Part shown: positions 1-9,341 of the stretch, piece after piece
How positions within the stretch are numbered: position 1 is the first letter of the stretch
How the letters are laid out: every line of letters starts with the position of its first letter
Assembly: GCF_029623345.1 (NCBI RefSeq)
Contig: NZ_JAPYKH010000007.1
Location: 1-64,000, forward strand
Source: Sphingomonas phyllosphaerae
GTDB lineage: Bacteria > Pseudomonadota > Alphaproteobacteria > Sphingomonadales > Sphingomonadaceae
DNA: 64,000 bases
Direction of reading: 5' to 3'
Notes under the pieces: generated by a model
What the model was told of the DNA's origin: nothing
Database searches by the model: none
Seen by the model: only the letters and a program-made list of their open reading frames with translations
Made by a program: the position numbers and the translations under genes

Positions 1-63
1 GACTCGCTTGCGCGCCGAGGCCTTATTCAAGAATAAGCGGCGAGGGCTTCGATTGGAAATCGC

Positions 64-918
64 ATGTCGGTGAGTCTCGCACTTGCTCTGCTACAATCTG
101 GAACTGCGTCCAGCGCGGTTGATTTCCTGATCCGTGGGCAGGCCCGCAATAAGGCGGAGAGAGCGCGGGCGTTCGTCACGCGGCTGTCAACTCGACAATC
201 TGGCGATCTACCAATGGCGCGCTTCTCGGAGGAGGTTTGCGTCACGAGCCTGGGGCTCGACGCGGCGTCCGGACAGATGATCGTCGACGAAGTGAGTGCC
301 GTCGCGAGAATGGCCGGCTTGAGGACGGGACAAACTGGTTGCTCTCCAAACCTGCTGGTCGCCTTTGTCGCAGACGGCCAATCCACCGCGCTCAGGCTCG
401 CGCGTGCCGGGGCAGGTGCCATGAGGAGCCAGTCGTTGGCTGCCGTAAAGCGCATTATCGGTGAGGCGGGACAAGCGCGAGCGTGGATCGAGGTGGAGCC
501 ACGTGGGAGGGACGGAGAGCGGCCGATTTACTCTCCGGATCAGCCGACGATGATAAGAGGGCGATCCTTATCAAGGCTGTCATCCCCGGTGCGGATGGAG
601 ATCGTCAGCGCCACCGTGCTGATCGATCGTGACGCGATGCAGGGAAGGCCGCTGACGCAAGCGGCGCAATATGCGGCAATGCGCGCGCTGACCGGTGCGC
701 AAGGAGGTGGCGCAGCAGCCGGCGAATCAATCCTCAGTGCATTCACAAGCAGCGATGATGTAGGCGCGCCGAAAACATTGACAGCGAACGACCGTGGCTA
801 CCTTCGAGGGCTGTACGCAGGCCGCGGTGACATAGCGGGTAACCTGAAGTTCAGTAGCCTTGTCAGCTACGTCCTTGATGAGAGAAGCAGTTTACCGGCG
901 GGCGATCGAGCCAGGTGA
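64..918 (+). CDS. hypothetical protein, possibly exported
   Basis: A 284-residue protein that I cannot assign to a named function. An in-frame stop at 34-36 fixes the frame as starting inside the window, and ATG 64 is preceded by a weak GGAA. The N-terminus is hydrophobic for only about ten residues, so export is uncertain. Residues 55-110 contain a Cys-Val pair, a GC-PN segment and a VAFVADG strand, a layout I remember from uncharacterised sphingomonad proteins. The C-terminal third has an LRGLYAGRGD stretch. It stands alone, with a repeat-bearing gap downstream. The codon pattern looks genuine and the overlapping frames look like shadows. Confidence 0.6.
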   Translation: MSVSLALALLQSGTASSAVDFLIRGQARNKAERARAFVTRLSTRQSGDLPMARFSEEVCVTSLGLDAASGQMIVDEVSAVARMAGLRTGQTGCSPNLLVAFVADGQSTALRLARAGAGAMRSQSLAAVKRIIGEAGQARAWIEVEPRGRDGERPIYSPDQPTMIRGRSLSRLSSPVRMEIVSATVLIDRDAMQGRPLTQAAQYAAMRALTGAQGGGAAAGESILSAFTSSDDVGAPKTLTANDRGYLRGLYAGRGDIAGNLKFSSLVSYVLDERSSLPAGDRAR

Positions 919-1234
919 TGCCAAAGGTAAGCGTAAAGACCTCCTTGAACATGAGGAGGCGCAGCGTTGAAGATCTTACAAACCCTCTCGTCAGACGATG
1001 CTCCACAACACCAACAGTCATCCTCCGAAGCTAAGGTATGCCAGGGTGGCCAGCGCCCGAAAAAACTTAGGGTTGGGAAGTATGACCACACCGACGAGGT
1101 CTAGCGAAAGCGCGATAGTGAACGCCATCACGTCGACCAAAGGCTTTGCGGCGCGTCACGCGTGTCGGCCGCGGAGATAAATGGGCGTGCGAAGTTGGGA
1201 GCCGGGCAAGGCACCGGGAACGACCGCTTCTGGG
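919..1234. other. intergenic stretch with a possible gene remnant
   Basis: No intact gene is visible. On the minus strand a reading frame from about 1150 down to a TGA at 1018-1020 would encode a hydrophobic tail (VVILPNPKFFRALATLAYL), like the last helix of a small membrane protein, but it has no start and no upstream part. The right end holds a copy of the dispersed intergenic repeat. Confidence 0.35.
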
Positions 1235-1240
1235 TCAGCG
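1173..1240 (+). repeat. dispersed intergenic repeat, copy 1
   Basis: The sequence matches the recurring core: a GAGATAAATG-like start, then GCGAAGTTGGGAG, then a variable centre and CGACCGCTTCTGGGTC at the right end. The right end runs into the last codons of the aldo/keto reductase on the opposite strand. See the finding on the repeat family. Confidence 0.6.
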
Positions 1241-2239
1241 TGGCAATGGTGCCGCCCTATCAATCAGACCTGCGTCGCGCAGCGCACGCCAGAAATCGAC
1301 GGGAATTGGCTCCTTCAGGGCCGCCGTGTCCTCCGCAATGCGTTGCGGCCGGCTGGCGCCGGGGATCACCGCTGCGACTGCGGGATTGGCAAGCGAGAAT
1401 TGCAACCCCGCGGCCTTCATGCTGACGCCGTGGTGATCGGCGATTGCCTTAATGGCGGTGACTTTGGCGAGGATCTCGGGGGAGGCGGGGGCATATTCGA
1501 AGTTCGGGCCGCCGACGAGCGCACCTGAGCTGTACGGGCCGCCGACGACGATGCCCAGGCCACGGTCGGCGACCTTCGGCATCAGCCGCTCGAGCGCGCG
1601 GTCATGGTCGAGCAAGGTGTAGCGACCTGCGAGCAGTGAGCCGTCGGGTCGTGGGCCATCGAGGTCGAGCAGCAATTCCACCGCCTCGACGCGGTTCACG
1701 CCGAGCCCCCAGGCCTTGATCGTGCCGTCGTCGCGCAGCCGGTCGAGCGCCTTGAAAGCACCAGTGCGCGCCTCCTCAAATTTCCCGATCCAGGCGTCGC
1801 CGTAGAAATCCTGCGCCAGGTCGTGGACCCAGATGATGTCGATACGGTCAGTCTGCAGGCGCTTCAGGCTGTCCTCGATCGAGCGCAGCGTCGCGTCGTG
1901 CGAATAGTCGTTCATGACTTTGTTCGGCCGGCCGTTGGCGAACACATTACCCTTCTCGCCATTGTCGCGCGGCGTCCCTTCGACCTCGTCCAGTACGATG
2001 CGGCCGACCTTGGTGCTGATGACGTACTGGTCGCGCGGCTTGTCTCTCAGCGCCTCGCCCATGCGGATCTCGGCAAGGCCCGCGCCGTAGAAGGGGGCAT
2101 TGTCGAAGTAGCGGATGCCGTCGTCCCAGGCCGCCGCCACGGTCGCGAGCGCCTCGTCCTCGGGGATGGCGCGGAACATGTTGCCGAGCGGTGCGGCGCC
2201 GAAGCCGAGTTTCGAGGGGAGGATATCCTTGAGTGCCAT
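1235..2239 (-). CDS. aldo/keto reductase
   Basis: A 334-residue NAD(P)-dependent aldo/keto reductase, most like the D-threo-aldose/L-fucose 1-dehydrogenase and pyridoxal 4-dehydrogenase branch. The start at 2239 gives MALKDILPSKLGFGAAPLGN, the usual N-terminus of that branch; the frame stays open upstream but those residues are Arg-rich and unlike protein. Visible family features are the YFDNAPFYGAG segment with the catalytic Asp and Tyr, the Lys in STKVGR, WVHDL, and a C-terminal PGASRPQRI cofactor-binding segment. It probably oxidises a sugar or small aldehyde in the cytoplasm; the substrate cannot be read from the sequence. It is monocistronic. Confidence 0.88.
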   Translation of the reverse strand: MALKDILPSKLGFGAAPLGNMFRAIPEDEALATVAAAWDDGIRYFDNAPFYGAGLAEIRMGEALRDKPRDQYVISTKVGRIVLDEVEGTPRDNGEKGNVFANGRPNKVMNDYSHDATLRSIEDSLKRLQTDRIDIIWVHDLAQDFYGDAWIGKFEEARTGAFKALDRLRDDGTIKAWGLGVNRVEAVELLLDLDGPRPDGSLLAGRYTLLDHDRALERLMPKVADRGLGIVVGGPYSSGALVGGPNFEYAPASPEILAKVTAIKAIADHHGVSMKAAGLQFSLANPAVAAVIPGASRPQRIAEDTAALKEPIPVDFWRALRDAGLIDRAAPLPR

Positions 2240-2423
2240 GACAGGGGTCCTTGGGCCTGAATGCAAGTCAGCCGATTGCCAGCGGATCGAGCGTGAACGC
2301 GCTGCGCTCCGCAAGGTTGTTGACCGACGCGAGATGGCTCGGGAAATGCGCGCTCGCACGATGCGCAGCGAGCGCGTTGACGACCGTACGGCGCGCGTTG
2401 ATGCTCACTGCACACTCCCGCTT

Positions 2424-2492
2424 CGAACATGAATGAACGTCGAAGATCGGGAAGCGACGAAGGTGGGGCGAATGACCGACACTGGGGCCAGT
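2424..2492 (+). repeat. dispersed intergenic repeat, copy 2
   Basis: Core copy beginning GAACATGAATGAACGTCGAAG and ending in a degenerate GACACTGGGGCC where other copies have GACCGCTTCTGGGTC. It lies between the aldo/keto reductase start and the end of the next leftward gene. Confidence 0.5.
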
Positions 2493-2532
2493 ACGTGGCT
2501 CAGGAAGCCGCTAAACCTCAATACTCCGCTCC

Positions 2533-3192
2533 TCATTTCTCGCCCGTAGCCGCGAGTGCGATTGTTTGCGAGGTGACGATATGGCGACCCGCTGTGCCGT
2601 TGAGGGCCGCTTCGACCAGCAACCTCGCTACAGTTGCCGCAGGACTGACGCGGGCCGCGGCAGGGAGGATGGGCTCTATCGCTTGCAGCAGTGAGCCCAG
2701 GAAAGCTTCGGCTGGTCGATGCTCTCGACGATGACCGCTCAGGACACCGGGGCGTACCAGGGTCAGCGATTCGAAGCCGAGCAAGCCGACGGCGCCCTCA
2801 AGCTCGCCCTTTGTTTTTGGATAGGTGAAGCGGAACCGCGGATTGGCACCCATCGACGAGACGAGCGCGAAGCGAGTTGCACCAGCCTCCCGAACTTGGG
2901 TGGCGACCTCGAGTGAGTAGTCGAAGTCGATGGCGCGATAGGCGGCAGCGGACCCTGCGTTTGCCCGCGTCGTGCCAAGTGCGGAGATGGCTCCATCGGC
3001 TGCCCACCATTTGGCACCCTGCTGAAGGTCGTGGCTGGTCACAATCGGGTTATGCAGCTTTGAGTGCGGCGGGAGCGCGCGGCGTGTCGGTGCCACCACC
3101 TGCCGCACACGCTCGTCCGCGAGCAGCAGCGCGAGTGCCTCTGCCCCGATCATGCCGGTCGCGCCCGCCAAGAGTATGATCGTCACCGTCAT
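2533..3192 (-). CDS. NAD(P)-binding atypical SDR
   Basis: A 219-residue Rossmann-fold protein. The N-terminus IILLAGATGMIG is the GxxGxxG dinucleotide-binding loop of atypical short-chain dehydrogenases (the NAD(P)H-binding/HTATIP2-like group). A VSSMGANP strand follows near residue 115, then a YPKTKGELE segment that supplies the Tyr-x-x-x-Lys pair. The family is small, so the length is complete. It reads leftward, just beyond the HxlR gene (50 bases between them), and may be co-transcribed with it. The reaction cannot be inferred beyond NAD(P)-dependent reduction or isomerisation of a small molecule. Confidence 0.82.
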   Translation of the reverse strand: MTVTIILLAGATGMIGAEALALLLADERVRQVVAPTRRALPPHSKLHNPIVTSHDLQQGAKWWAADGAISALGTTRANAGSAAAYRAIDFDYSLEVATQVREAGATRFALVSSMGANPRFRFTYPKTKGELEGAVGLLGFESLTLVRPGVLSGHRREHRPAEAFLGSLLQAIEPILPAAARVSPAATVARLLVEAALNGTAGRHIVTSQTIALAATGEK

Positions 3193-3244
3193 GCCTCAGG
3201 AGCGGTTGGTCCGAAACCTGTAGGGCTATAGGCTTCGCGTAACA

Positions 3245-3622
3245 TCACGCTGCCGCTCTAGCGGCGTCGAAGGCGGAGCGATTGTCCTCGATCTGCTCGA
3301 TATGCGCTCCGGCCCACGTTCCGAGCTGCCGGATTGGATCCGCCAGTGACAGGCCAAGGTCAGTAAGAGCGTACTCCACCTGCGGCGGGACAGTCGCGCG
3401 CACCGTGCGCGTCAGCATGCCGTCACGCTCCAGAGCGCGCAGGGTGCGCGCAAGCATCTGCTGGCTGATGCCGCCGATGGCCCGCTTCATCTCGTTAAAA
3501 CGCCGCGGCCGCTCCGTAAGCGTGAGCACGATCATCACCGTCCACTTGTCGCCGATCGAGCTTAGAACGCTGCTAAAACGACCGCACTCGATGTGCAGCG
3601 GTTCGGGGGTAGTCAGTTCCAT
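3245..3622 (-). CDS. HxlR-family transcriptional regulator
   Basis: A 125-residue winged-helix DNA-binding protein of the HxlR/MarR-like type. Recognisable segments are the CGRFSSVLSSIGDKWTVMIV opening (the single Cys is often the redox or ligand sensor in this family), LTERPRRFNEMKRAIGGIS, the recognition helix QQMLARTLRALERDGM and the wing VRATVPPQVEYALTDLG. It is divergent from an azoreductase with only 90 bases between the two starts, so it most likely represses that gene and itself in response to quinones or electrophiles, as for HxlR relatives such as YodB and QorR. The start codon overlaps one of the candidate operator copies. Confidence 0.9.
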   Translation of the reverse strand: MELTTPEPLHIECGRFSSVLSSIGDKWTVMIVLTLTERPRRFNEMKRAIGGISQQMLARTLRALERDGMLTRTVRATVPPQVEYALTDLGLSLADPIRQLGTWAGAHIEQIEDNRSAFDAARAAA

Positions 3623-3691
3623 GTGACCAGGTCCTAGCTATGTGCCTTCTGGGCGCGGCGCGTCAGGTCACATAGCTGGTGCAGGTCACAT
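3621..3691. promoter_or_regulatory. candidate HxlR operators, divergent promoter region
   Basis: Within 71 bases the octamer GGTCACAT occurs three times: at 3621-3628 (as ATGTGACC, overlapping the regulator's start codon), 3666-3673 and 3684-3691. CTAGCTATGTG (3634-3644) is also answered by CACATAGCTG (3669-3678) as an inverted repeat. HxlR proteins are dimers that bind short palindromes between divergent genes, so this is a likely autoregulatory site. Confidence 0.6.
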
Positions 3692-3712
3692 TTCCAGACC
3701 GGAGCAGACCGT

Positions 3713-4324
3713 ATGAGAATCCTGCACATCGACGCCAGCGCGAGCAACGCGGAGACCTCGCACACTCGGCGCCTTTCGAGCGAACTGGTCGAGCGGCTCA
3801 AGGCCGACCACGCTGATGCAACGGTGGCGTACCGCGACCTAGTCGCTGATCAGCTTCCACACGTCGACATGACCATCCGACGTGCCTGGCTGCCAGAGAA
3901 CGCCGACGACCCCACGTTGACGGAGACGCGAGGCCGTTCGAGGACGCTGGTCGAGGAGCTCAAGGCCGCCGATGTGCTGGTGATCGGCTCGCCAATGTAC
4001 AACTTTACAGTCCCCTCGACGCTCAAGGCATGGATCGACCATGTCGCGATCGCGGGGCAGACTTTCAGCTACACCGCCGAGGGCCCGCGTGGCCTGCTGG
4101 CCGGGAAAGCCTATCTCGTGCTCTCGTCGGGCGGGATCTACTCGCAGGGATTATTCGCCGGCAACGACCATCTAGCGACCTATCTCGACGCTATCCTCCG
4201 CTTCTTGGGCATCAGCGATATTGAGACCATTCGAGCCGAAGGGATCGCGTACGGCCCTGAGCAGGACCAAGCCGCGATGCGGAGTGCATCCGAGCAGATC
4301 AGCTCCATATCGATGGCCGCGTGA
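3713..4324 (+). CDS. azoR: FMN-dependent NADH azoreductase
   Basis: A 203-residue flavodoxin-fold protein of the AzoR family, which reduces quinones and azo dyes by two-electron transfer using FMN and NADH. The N-terminus MRILHIDASA with SNAETSHTRRLS forms the FMN phosphate loop, SPMYNFTVPSTLKAWIDHV is the highly conserved FMN-binding and dimer segment near residue 95, and LSSGGIYSQG follows. The length matches the family. It is divergent from the HxlR regulator, which suggests induction by electrophiles or quinones. No partner gene follows. Confidence 0.92.
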   Translation: MRILHIDASASNAETSHTRRLSSELVERLKADHADATVAYRDLVADQLPHVDMTIRRAWLPENADDPTLTETRGRSRTLVEELKAADVLVIGSPMYNFTVPSTLKAWIDHVAIAGQTFSYTAEGPRGLLAGKAYLVLSSGGIYSQGLFAGNDHLATYLDAILRFLGISDIETIRAEGIAYGPEQDQAAMRSASEQISSISMAA

Positions 4325-4634
4325 AGGAGGCGAGCCGGGCCAGTACCAACCTGGCCCGGTGATGCCGCGCGCAGTCGATACGTTGCATCCCAAGCTACAA
4401 CGAGGCTCCTGAGTGACCGCAGCCGGGTCTTCAGCTTGCCGGGAACGAAGCCGCGTTCGCTCGTCGGGACATCGAGCGAACATGAATGGATGTCTGAAGT
4501 CGGGGGACGCGAAACGGCGGCTGAATGTCGTCTTGTGGGTCGTTCTCATACAGCGGCTGATTTCACCCTAGCCCAAATAGCAGAGACGCCTTTTCCGAGG
4601 TTGACGGCGAGAGGGGCTGCCATAAGATTGTGAC
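4325..4634. other. intergenic stretch, no gene seen
   Basis: About 310 bases between the azoreductase stop and the GFA protein. The only structure I see is a copy of the dispersed repeat at 4476-4545. Short open frames across it look like shadows. Confidence 0.6.
4476..4545 (+). repeat. dispersed intergenic repeat, copy 3
   Basis: Starts GCGAACATGAATGGATGTC, continues with TGAAGTCGGG and ends GTCGTCTTGTGGGTC. It is more diverged than the copies at 24 and 52 kb but shows the same order of blocks. Confidence 0.5.
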
Positions 4635-5012
4635 ATGCCGGAGTCCCGCAGAACCCAGCCTGTACAGGCAACCTGTCACTGCGGTGCGATCACCATCAGA
4701 CTGGCCGAAGCACCCGCAGAAATAACGCAGTGCAACTGCTCGCTATGCCGAAGTTACGGTGTGGTTTGGACGTACGTCGAATCGGACGAGATCAGCGTAC
4801 CCGCCGATCTTCGGACTGACACATACGCTTGGAACGGCAGGCACGTCGATTTTCACCGCTGCAGCGTATGCGGTTGCGTGACGCATTGGACGCCGAAAGA
4901 TGCAAAGCGCAGCGATCGGGGGATCAACGCCAACTTGTTGCCCGCTGACGTGCTAAAGTCCGCGCGACGCTGGCATCGCAATGGCGCTGGAACGGGCCAG
5001 TACCTGGACTGA
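4635..5012 (+). CDS. GFA (CENP-V type) zinc protein
   Basis: A 125-residue protein of the GFA/CENP-V family, small zinc-binding beta proteins first linked to glutathione-dependent formaldehyde activation. The zinc ligands are visible: CHCG near residue 14, CNCSLC near 33 and CSVCGC near 77, followed by HWTP. The length is typical. The founding member condenses formaldehyde with glutathione, but most relatives have no proven activity. It stands alone with no glutathione-dependent dehydrogenase nearby. Confidence 0.88.
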   Translation: MPESRRTQPVQATCHCGAITIRLAEAPAEITQCNCSLCRSYGVVWTYVESDEISVPADLRTDTYAWNGRHVDFHRCSVCGCVTHWTPKDAKRSDRGINANLLPADVLKSARRWHRNGAGTGQYLD

Positions 5013-5162
5013 CGCGGAAGGGTGTCTTTTGACCGGCGGCCTCTGGTTAGAGGTGGCTCCACCGACGAAGCAAATGAACGAATGACTGCTTATGGGCGGC
5101 AGCTAAGGCCTCTCGTATGTCCACACATGGGGCGGAGAGGCACCTCGCGCGTTCCAGTTAGA

Positions 5163-5999
5163 TCAACCCTCGTGCGCGTCCAGGAGCACGCGCAGCCTTT
5201 CGGCATCTGCGGGTGACGCGGGATTATAGATGATCATCCCCAGCTCCGGCCTGCCTTCGACAGCGAAGGAGGAGAACTCCATCGCGAGCAGCCCCGCATC
5301 GGGATGGTGAATCCGCTTAATGCCCTCTCCGTGAGCGACCACGTCGTTGTCTTGCCACAGGGCTGCAAACTCGGGGCTGATCCCGCATAGCTCACCCACC
5401 AGCTTCGTGACCTCCGGGCTGGCAATCGCGCCCGCCCGAGCCACGTCGGCGCGAAAGGCGCCGACGACGAAGCGAGCGATGCTTCCCCAGTCTTCATTTC
5501 GCCTGCGAACATGGTCGCTGCCGAACATCAGGCGGAGAATGTTGCGTCCGTCACGCGGCAGCTTTGCATAGTCGGTGAGCAGCACCGCCGCCGCGCGGTT
5601 CCAGCCTACCACATCCCACATCGCCGTTTTGATGATGGCCGGGCTCAACACCATTCCGTCCAGCACGCGCTGCAGCCGGGGAGTGATGCCGTCAACCGCC
5701 TGATAGCGCGCCTCGGGCAGACGCCCGAGTCCCAGCATGTACAGGTGCTCGCGTTCCGGTTCGGTCAGCATCAGCCCCTTGGCGATGCGGTCGAGCACGT
5801 CCGCTGACGGCGCGCCGCCGCGGCCCTGCTCCAGCCACGTGTACCAAGTCGGGCTGATATTGGCTCGGCTCGCCACCTCCTCACGTCGAAGTCCAGGCGT
5901 ACGCCGCCGACCGCCGCTAAACCCGAGAGCCGCCGGATCGAGCCGGGTGCGACGATCGCGCAGATACGTACCGAGCTGGTTGGGCGCCTCACTAGCCAT
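5163..5999 (-). CDS. XRE-family regulator with MmyB-like ligand domain
   Basis: A 278-residue regulator. Residues 10-75 are a helix-turn-helix with RRTPGLRREEVASRANIS and TWYTWLEQGR, the signature of the MmyB-like branch. Residues 105-275 form the PAS-like MmyB ligand-binding domain, with WDVVGWNRAA, NILRLMFG and IKRIHHPDAG as landmarks. Members usually repress an adjacent, divergent oxidoreductase gene and bind a fatty-acid-like ligand. Here the adjacent divergent gene is an SDR at 6096, with 96 bases between the starts, so it is the likely target. Confidence 0.92.
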   Translation of the reverse strand: MASEAPNQLGTYLRDRRTRLDPAALGFSGGRRRTPGLRREEVASRANISPTWYTWLEQGRGGAPSADVLDRIAKGLMLTEPEREHLYMLGLGRLPEARYQAVDGITPRLQRVLDGMVLSPAIIKTAMWDVVGWNRAAAVLLTDYAKLPRDGRNILRLMFGSDHVRRRNEDWGSIARFVVGAFRADVARAGAIASPEVTKLVGELCGISPEFAALWQDNDVVAHGEGIKRIHHPDAGLLAMEFSSFAVEGRPELGMIIYNPASPADAERLRVLLDAHEG

Positions 6000-6006
6000 G
6001 GTCGAT

Positions 6007-6049
6007 CCTGTTGGAGCTTATACCCCGATAAGATCACTGCTTTAACAGG
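6007..6049. promoter_or_regulatory. possible operator between XRE and SDR genes
   Basis: CCTGTT at 6007-6012 and AACAGG at 6044-6049 form a short, widely spaced inverted repeat in the divergent promoter region. It may be an operator for the XRE regulator, but the arms are only six bases long and could be chance. Confidence 0.25.
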
Positions 6050-6095
6050 TTTCGGCTGTCCGCGATATGCCGCTCTGACAAGAAGGAGACCCAAT

Positions 6096-6998
6096 GTGCG
6101 TGTGTTCCTGACCGGTGCGACCGGGTTCATCGGCTCGCACATCATTCCCGAACTGCTCGGCCGCGGCCATCGGGTGCTCGGCCTGACGCGTTCCGACGCG
6201 GGCGCCAGTCAACTTGAAGCGGCCGGTGTTGACGTTCACCGCGGCGACCTCGACGCGCCTGCGACGCTCGTAAGTGGCGTGCAGGCGAGCGATGCTGTGA
6301 TTCACTGCGCGTTTGACCACAACTTCGAGCGGTTTTTCGAGAACACCAGGAAGGATGCGCGCAACATCGCCGCCATGGGTGGGGCGTTGGCCGGCACGCA
6401 GAAGCCCATCCTGATCACCTCGGGCGTCGGTATCGGCACTCCGCTCGATGGAGGGCCGGCGACCGAAGACGTGCTCAACCCTCGTCACGCCAATCCGCGT
6501 ATCGCAACCGAGCTCGCTGGCGCGGCGTTGACCGCGCAGCGCATCGACGTACGCACCATCCGCTTGCCGCAGGTGCACGACACCACCAAGGCCGGGCTGA
6601 TCACGCCGTTGATTGCCGAGGCGCGCCGCGCCGGAGCGGTGGCGTACCTCGGAGAAGGGCAGTCGCGCTGGTCGGCGGCGCACGTCAGCGATGTGGCGAA
6701 GCTCTACGTCCTGGCACTGGAGAAGGGCCAGCCGGGCGCGCGTTACCACGCGTCGGCCGAGGAGGGCGTCACCGCCCGCGCCATTGCCGAGGCGATTGGC
6801 AAGGGCACCGGACTGCCGGTCCGCTCGGTCGCGGCAGACGAAGCGGAACACTATTTCGGCTGGATGACGACCTTTGCAGGCCTCGACATGACCGCATCGA
6901 ACGCGTGGACCTGCGCGCGGCTTGGGTGGGCGCCGAGCAATCCCGATCTCCTGACGGACCTCGCCGGAATGGATCATGCGGCGCTCACCACCGGCTGA
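6096..6998 (+). CDS. SDR family oxidoreductase, extended type
   Basis: A 300-residue NAD-dependent epimerase/dehydratase-type protein. GTG 6096 is chosen as start because it has an AGGAG at 6084-6088 and gives the standard MRVFLTGATGFIGSH Rossmann loop; the neighbouring ATG at 6094 is out of frame. AVIHCAFDH (residues 68-76) follows. The usual YxxxK pair is not evident, so this may be an atypical SDR. It is divergent from the MmyB-type regulator, which commonly controls such a gene. The substrate is unknown. Confidence 0.88.
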   Translation: MRVFLTGATGFIGSHIIPELLGRGHRVLGLTRSDAGASQLEAAGVDVHRGDLDAPATLVSGVQASDAVIHCAFDHNFERFFENTRKDARNIAAMGGALAGTQKPILITSGVGIGTPLDGGPATEDVLNPRHANPRIATELAGAALTAQRIDVRTIRLPQVHDTTKAGLITPLIAEARRAGAVAYLGEGQSRWSAAHVSDVAKLYVLALEKGQPGARYHASAEEGVTARAIAEAIGKGTGLPVRSVAADEAEHYFGWMTTFAGLDMTASNAWTCARLGWAPSNPDLLTDLAGMDHAALTTG

Positions 6999-7302
6999 TC
7001 GATCGCCGTTGTTCGCTGGTTGATCGGATCGTGGGTCGGCAAGCAACGGCGCTTTACGCGTGATAAGCCGCGTTCCTAGCTTCCTTCACAGATGAACGAG
7101 CGGCTGGATTCGGGAAGCCGCTAGGAGGCCGTGATTGTCGCTTACTGGGTCATTTGGCACGAGGGGGGGGACGGCCAGCGCCCAATGACAGATGCTTCTT
7201 GGTGCTCCGCTTTACAACGTCTGAGCCTTTGGCTTGCAGAGCTGCCCAAAGCTCGCAGGTGACTGCCATTCAGATCATCTAGGCGAAGCCAGCCTTCGCT
7301 GG
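6999..7302. other. intergenic stretch, no gene seen
   Basis: This gap separates two convergent genes. It holds a dispersed repeat copy at 7091-7154 and an eight-base G run near 7165. I see no open frame with coding character. Confidence 0.6.
7091..7154 (+). repeat. dispersed intergenic repeat, copy 4
   Basis: Starts GATGAACGAGCGGCTGGATT, continues TCGGGAAGCCG and ends TTGTCGCTTACTGGGTCAT. All three conserved blocks are present in the usual order. Confidence 0.55.
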
Positions 7303-9195
7303 TCACCGTGGAGCTAGCAATTGGGTGAGACGATCGGGATGGTCCGTCGCTGGTTTCAATCGCGGATAACGCAGGGGTCCCTGGTAGCGCAGGTGATACT
7401 CGGCGCGGCGGCGATCTTGCTCGGCCGTGAGCGTGATCGGCAGAGTATCCGACATCCGCACCGCGTCCAGGAGGCGCTCGGCCGTGAACGGCTCAGCCCC
7501 GACGGCCACAATCTTGGCTTGCGGAGCAAGCCCGGCGGTAAAGGCCGGTCCCTGCCACGACACCGCGCCGACATGCCCCTCCGCCGTCACCATCATTCCG
7601 AGCGAATAGCTGAGATCCACTCCGCCCAGCTCCGTCTCATGCTGGCGAAACGTCTCAGTTGGTACGTCGGCGTAGACGAGGTCCCAGCCTAGAGCCTTGA
7701 GGCCGACCGAGGTATCGAGCTCGTCGTGCGCCTCGAGCCACTTGGTCAGGAAGCCGGCCCATCCGGCCGGGACGACCGCCTCCAACGCGGCACACAGTGC
7801 TTCAAACGTGTAGGTCCGCGTCGGCGCACCTGGCGTCGCTCCCGCGAAGAAGGCGCTAGCGAAATCGTCGAGCCCGCGGCGGCTGCCGCTACGCTCGCGT
7901 AACCGCGCCTCGACCGCGAGCCACAGCAGGACTCCCTCGTCATAATAGTCTCGCCGACGCTGCCAGTCGCGCCAGGGCACGGGCTGGCGGAGCATGAAGG
8001 TGGGATAGGTGACGTCGTCGGCGAGAGGCCGCCAAGCACGTCCAGGCCGGTTTGATACCTCCGCCGCATCGAGCGCCAGCCTGTCCAACGTCTCCTGCGT
8101 GGTCCGCAGGCCAGCACGCGCGGCGAGCACGCGTCCCCAGAACTCGGTCTGTCCCTCATATACCCAGAGCAGGCTGCCGGACTGCGGGACGTTAGGCGTC
8201 GGCGCCCACAGATCGGCCGGCGTACGATACAGGCCGTTCCAAGCGTGCACGAACTCGTGCGGGAAGATGTCGCGATCGAGCAGCTGGTGCGACCAGTCGT
8301 TAAAATAGCCTGCGGGTAGCGTGATCTCGCTCGCGGTGCGATGCTCTGTGCCCCCGGTGGAAAGGTCATCGCCTAGACGGGCAATGAAATCGTACCGGGC
8401 GAATGGCGCGGCGCCGAAGACCCGCCGGGTCTGCGAGACCATGCGCCGGAGCGCGGCGGTCCGCTCAGGTGGGACGAGCGGCAGCGAGGCGCCAGCGACG
8501 AGTGCGGTGAGCGTCACTGGCACGTCTCCCGTCGCGAGCGACACGCGTGACGCTGACCGCGCGGCGTAGACGGGCGAGTCGAGCAGCGTCTCCAGCGATC
8601 GCACAGACAGGACGAGGCGCCCATCGGCGCCGCGTGCGAGGGTCGAGGGCGCGAGGTTCGTCAGATCGTCAGGCAGCGTTACCGTCGCGGCTACGGCGAT
8701 GTTCCGTGCGTACCAACCGGCGGGGTAGAGGATGAGCTGCTGCCACGGCAGGACGATCAGGTCGCGTGTGAGATCGCCCGGCGCGGCGACGATCTGATAG
8801 CGCGCGGTCACGCTCGCCGTGGCGGACGGCACGTCAAGGTGGAAGGCGTGCGGATCGACCGGATCCCGGCGCCACGCCAGCCGGCGCTTTCCGGCAAAGA
8901 CGGTCAGGCCCGTCAGCTTCGCAACGCTGAGACTGGGGCCATGGCTGGCGGCTTCCCAGCGCGGGTAAAGCAGCGTCATCGCGCCCGCCGCTTGGACCGG
9001 AATGACGACCTCCACCGTGTAGAGCTTGTGCGCGACGTCGGTGGCATCGACCGAGAGCGCGATCGTGCCCGCGAAGGTGTGATCGACGGGGCTCGGTACG
9101 CCAGCAGCCGGCAGGCGTTGAGTCGGTCCTTCCAAAACTTCGGCCGCAGCCGGTGACCAGAACAACGCCAAGCAGATGAGGCGCGCTGAGCTCAT
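7303..9195 (-). CDS. M61 family metallopeptidase
   Basis: A 630-residue exported peptidase. The start at 9195 gives [20 protein letters not shown], a clean signal peptide; the open frame upstream lacks coding character. The N-terminal 250 residues are the beta-rich M61 domain. The zinc site is HEFVHAWN (H313, E314, H317) with the third ligand in YEGQTEFWG near residue 347. The C-terminal 100 residues resemble a PDZ domain ([14 protein letters not shown] then [18 protein letters not shown]). M61 enzymes are glycyl aminopeptidase-like and probably act in the periplasm. It is not linked functionally to the neighbouring hydroxylase. Confidence 0.9.
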   Translation of the reverse strand: MSSARLICLALFWSPAAAEVLEGPTQRLPAAGVPSPVDHTFAGTIALSVDATDVAHKLYTVEVVIPVQAAGAMTLLYPRWEAASHGPSLSVAKLTGLTVFAGKRRLAWRRDPVDPHAFHLDVPSATASVTARYQIVAAPGDLTRDLIVLPWQQLILYPAGWYARNIAVAATVTLPDDLTNLAPSTLARGADGRLVLSVRSLETLLDSPVYAARSASRVSLATGDVPVTLTALVAGASLPLVPPERTAALRRMVSQTRRVFGAAPFARYDFIARLGDDLSTGGTEHRTASEITLPAGYFNDWSHQLLDRDIFPHEFVHAWNGLYRTPADLWAPTPNVPQSGSLLWVYEGQTEFWGRVLAARAGLRTTQETLDRLALDAAEVSNRPGRAWRPLADDVTYPTFMLRQPVPWRDWQRRRDYYDEGVLLWLAVEARLRERSGSRRGLDDFASAFFAGATPGAPTRTYTFEALCAALEAVVPAGWAGFLTKWLEAHDELDTSVGLKALGWDLVYADVPTETFRQHETELGGVDLSYSLGMMVTAEGHVGAVSWQGPAFTAGLAPQAKIVAVGAEPFTAERLLDAVRMSDTLPITLTAEQDRRRAEYHLRYQGPLRYPRLKPATDHPDRLTQLLAPR

Positions 9196-9341
9196 GGCGG
9201 TCAATCCGCTCCGGCGCTGATGCATCTGCCTCGTCACGCGGAGGCTCCGGTGCTCGGCAGGCGGTTGGGCATTCATCCGCATGTTACGAACGAAGCCGCC
9301 ATGTCGAGAGGCGCTGGCGCTCGAACCTACCCGCAAGAACG

